Positions 62,070-64,000 of a stretch of DNA of 64,000 nucleotides are shown here, in pieces (within the stretch, counting starts at the first letter, position 1; each line of letters opens with the position of its first letter). The stretch lies in NCBI GenBank assembly GCA_902712845.1, contig LR743504.1, forward strand, positions 2,950,001 to 3,014,000, written 5' to 3'. Source of the stretch: Methylobacterium bullatum (GTDB lineage Bacteria; Pseudomonadota; Alphaproteobacteria; Rhizobiales; Beijerinckiaceae). A program made the position numbers and the translations under genes. The notes under the pieces were generated by a model, which searched no databases, was not told the DNA's origin, and saw only the letters and a list, made by a program, of their open reading frames with translations.

Positions 62070-64000
62070 CTACGTAGGCAGGGCGCCGTTGATCGCCCGG
62101 ATCACCTTCTCCGCATTGTCCAGGGTGGCCTCGATGGCGGGGGTCTTTTCGTCCAGAACGGCGGGATTGCGAATAAGCCAGTCCGCCGGCGTGAAGTGAT
62201 CGAACTCTGGCGTGTCGGGAGGCAGCAGCTTGAAGGCCGCCTCCACCCGCTTGACCAGTCGCACAATACCCCCCGCCTCCTTGTCGAGCTTGGCGGTCGT
62301 CAGCACACCGCGGCCCTTCAGGCCGTAGGCTCCGTTGACAATGGCGAGGTAGACTTCCGGGTCGAAGATGTCCTCGACATCCCCCTCTGGCAGGCCGAGC
62401 ACGTCGGGGTAGTTCATGATGCGGTTCTCGGGGATCGCACCTGCGGCCCGGAGTTGCTCCAGCTTGCGCTTGTCGCCCTGAGCCCTGTCGGACATCACCG
62501 CGATGTGCAGCTTCGCGCCCTTGAACAGCGAGACGAACGACTGGATCTTGTCGAGGCCGCCGGCCGGGCAGATCGTCCAGCGCGGATCGAGCGCGATACG
62601 CTTGCGGCGCTTCAACTGGGCCGAGAGCGCATTGAGGAAGACGAGGTCGCCGGGCCCCTCGACCAGCAAGGTGTGCTTGCCGATAAACAGGGCCTGGGTC
62701 ACGTCGTAGCCCAGCGCCGCCTGGAGCGGGAACAGCGTGTCCGGATCGGTCGCCAGGACGTCATCGCGCACCTTGGTGCCCTTCGTCGTCGGGAAGCCGT
62801 TCGGCCGCTGTTCGATCTGGTCCTCGACGATGCGCGAGAGCGTCAGGTCGTCGGGTGGAACCATGAACGGCGAATGGGTCGAGAACACCACCTGGTGGTG
62901 GGGCACCAGCTTGTCGCCGAAGTACCTCAACAGGTCGGCCTGGGCCTTTCCGTGAAGGGTCAGCCCTGGCTCGTCGAGCAGGAGCACCAGGCTGCCGCCC
63001 TGCTTGCTGACCTGGGCGAACTTCACCAGGAACGAGAAGAACCAGATGAAACCGGCGCTCCGCTCCGAGAAGGGGACCGAGACGCGATGCAGGATGTTTT
63101 TGACGCGGGCGCGCGCGATCACGCCCTCGTCAAACGGCGCGGGGTCGTTCGGCTCCGCCTTTGTGACCCTGACCTCGATCTCCAGGAACGGGTTCTGGGT
63201 CCAGTATTCCCGCAGTTGGTCGGTGATCGCGTTCGACGCGGATTCGCATTTCGCGTTCAGCGACTCGTAGGTCTTCGACTCGCGGATCTCCTCGACCGAG
63301 GTCCCGGCGAACTCCAGGAAATCGAGGAAAACCAGCTCGGGGACTTCGAGAGGCTCGCTCGACCTATGCGGGCGGCGACCAAATCGATGGACGCCGCCAT
63401 CCTCGTCCCTCTCGATGTCGTCGACGCGGATCTGGCCGGCCATGCGGTCGTAGTGCGAGAAGTACATGAAGCTTGGGCAGGCCGAGCGAACGTGGCTCGC
63501 AATAGCGTTGAGCACCGATTTGCCTGGCAAGGCTTCCAGGGCATCCAGTAGCGCCTGTTGGGCTGCGGATATTTCCTCCAGGCCCTCCAGGGCCTTCCGG
63601 ACCGCTGCCGCCGAACCGGAGGCCGCAAAGGCGCGTCGCTCATCCTCGGTTAGCCCATGCCTGTCGGTGAGGAAGGCCATGCAGGCGGCCTCGTCGAGGT
63701 GCACGGTCACTCCGATCCCGCCACCGTAGCGCCGGCTGAGGGTCACCTGGGACGACGCGAGGCAGCCGGGCCCGAAAGATGCGGCGAGGTCGTTCATCTC
63801 GGCGTCGGACAAGGTCCACCGGGTCGCGATGACCATGGCGTCGTCGTCCGCGTGACGCCTCTCGTATTCGTTCAGGTAACGCCGCGGGTAGTCCCGCTCA
63901 CGGTCGAACGTGATAGGCGTCGACGCATGAGGTTTCAGGCCGGCGAGCGCGTGAAGCAGTGCCGTCTTGCCTGCCTCGTTCTTGCCGACGAGGCAGGCCA
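62070..64000 (-). CDS. OLD-family ATP-dependent nuclease (AAA ATPase plus TOPRIM), 5' end beyond the window
   Basis: The frame stays open to the right edge and includes the Walker A GKNEAGKT (about 63,960-63,985), so the true start lies outside. Features in order are the Walker A, SVPFSERSAGFIWFFSFLVK, LVLLLDEPGLTLHG (signature and Walker B) and FSTHSPFM. A TOPRIM domain follows with LLVEGPGDLVFLNAL, MSDRAQGDKRK and the C-terminal PEVYLAIVNG. OLD proteins (including GajA) cut or nick DNA, often as anti-phage systems. Whether a helicase partner follows upstream cannot be seen. At least 643 residues are present. Confidence 0.85.
   Translation of the reverse strand, partial: ACLVGKNEAGKTALLHALAGLKPHASTPITFDRERDYPRRYLNEYERRHADDDAMVIATRWTLSDAEMNDLAASFGPGCLASSQVTLSRRYGGGIGVTVHLDEAACMAFLTDRHGLTEDERRAFAASGSAAAVRKALEGLEEISAAQQALLDALEALPGKSVLNAIASHVRSACPSFMYFSHYDRMAGQIRVDDIERDEDGGVHRFGRRPHRSSEPLEVPELVFLDFLEFAGTSVEEIRESKTYESLNAKCESASNAITDQLREYWTQNPFLEIEVRVTKAEPNDPAPFDEGVIARARVKNILHRVSVPFSERSAGFIWFFSFLVKFAQVSKQGGSLVLLLDEPGLTLHGKAQADLLRYFGDKLVPHHQVVFSTHSPFMVPPDDLTLSRIVEDQIEQRPNGFPTTKGTKVRDDVLATDPDTLFPLQAALGYDVTQALFIGKHTLLVEGPGDLVFLNALSAQLKRRKRIALDPRWTICPAGGLDKIQSFVSLFKGAKLHIAVMSDRAQGDKRKLEQLRAAGAIPENRIMNYPDVLGLPEGDVEDIFDPEVYLAIVNGAYGLKGRGVLTTAKLDKEAGGIVRLVKRVEAAFKLLPPDTPEFDHFTPADWLIRNPAVLDEKTPAIEATLDNAEKVIRAINGALPT

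Noticed and set aside
61944..63551. 535-codon open frame opposite the OLD-family nuclease
   Set aside because: The minus-strand protein has clear ATPase and TOPRIM motifs; the plus-strand frame has none.

Overview
The window is GC-rich, densely coded DNA from an alphaproteobacterium. Family-level signs point to the Hyphomicrobiales, and most likely to a Methylobacterium-like organism (inference). They are: an RkpA/RkpG-type capsule locus, a GapR (DUF2312) nucleoid protein, a DUF1244 protein, the zinc-free 41-residue form of ribosomal protein L36, a transhydrogenase split into three genes, a serine-cycle type glycerate kinase, and a GTTC-N7-GTTC type LexA box upstream of umuDC.

Region 1 (1-12.4 kb) is part of a capsular polysaccharide locus. 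It holds the end of a KpsC/RkpJ-type Kdo transferase, a membrane sulfatase-fold protein, a Wza/KpsD-type export lipoprotein, a PLP-dependent alpha-oxoamine synthase (RkpG-like) and a 2480-residue polyketide/fatty-acid synthase (RkpA-like). The last two form a minus-strand pair that probably builds a dedicated acyl chain for the capsule lipid. A 0.7 kb AT-rich gap separates this region from tRNA-Val.

Region 2 (13.1-50.9 kb) is mostly conserved chromosome. It carries a DUF1800/DUF1501 pair, a PilZ protein, a type I secretion ABC/HlyD pair, rpmJ, pyruvate kinase, glycerate kinase, an N-formylglutamate amidohydrolase, GapR, an OmpR/EnvZ-like two-component system, a ClC channel, two peptidoglycan-directed exported enzymes, a sigma-54 response regulator, an M3 oligopeptidase, an AbrB/Doc toxin-antitoxin pair, an ABC1 kinase, the pnt operon with a small COX-IV-like protein in front, a VOC protein, recJ, tRNA-Tyr and tRNA-Gly. 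A low-GC patch (about 24.1-25.8 kb) with a GT61-type glycosyltransferase looks acquired.

Region 3 (50.9-64 kb) is an accessory island that begins right after tRNA-Gly, where arm-site-like repeats are present. It has two divergent operons of small, tightly overlapping genes of unknown function, a Lon-like AAA+ ATPase without a protease domain, four regularly spaced iteron-like repeats, two adjacent calcineurin-type phosphoesterases, a LexA-box-controlled umuDC and an OLD-family ATPase/TOPRIM nuclease that runs off the window end. No integrase or phage structural gene is visible, so the type of element is unresolved.
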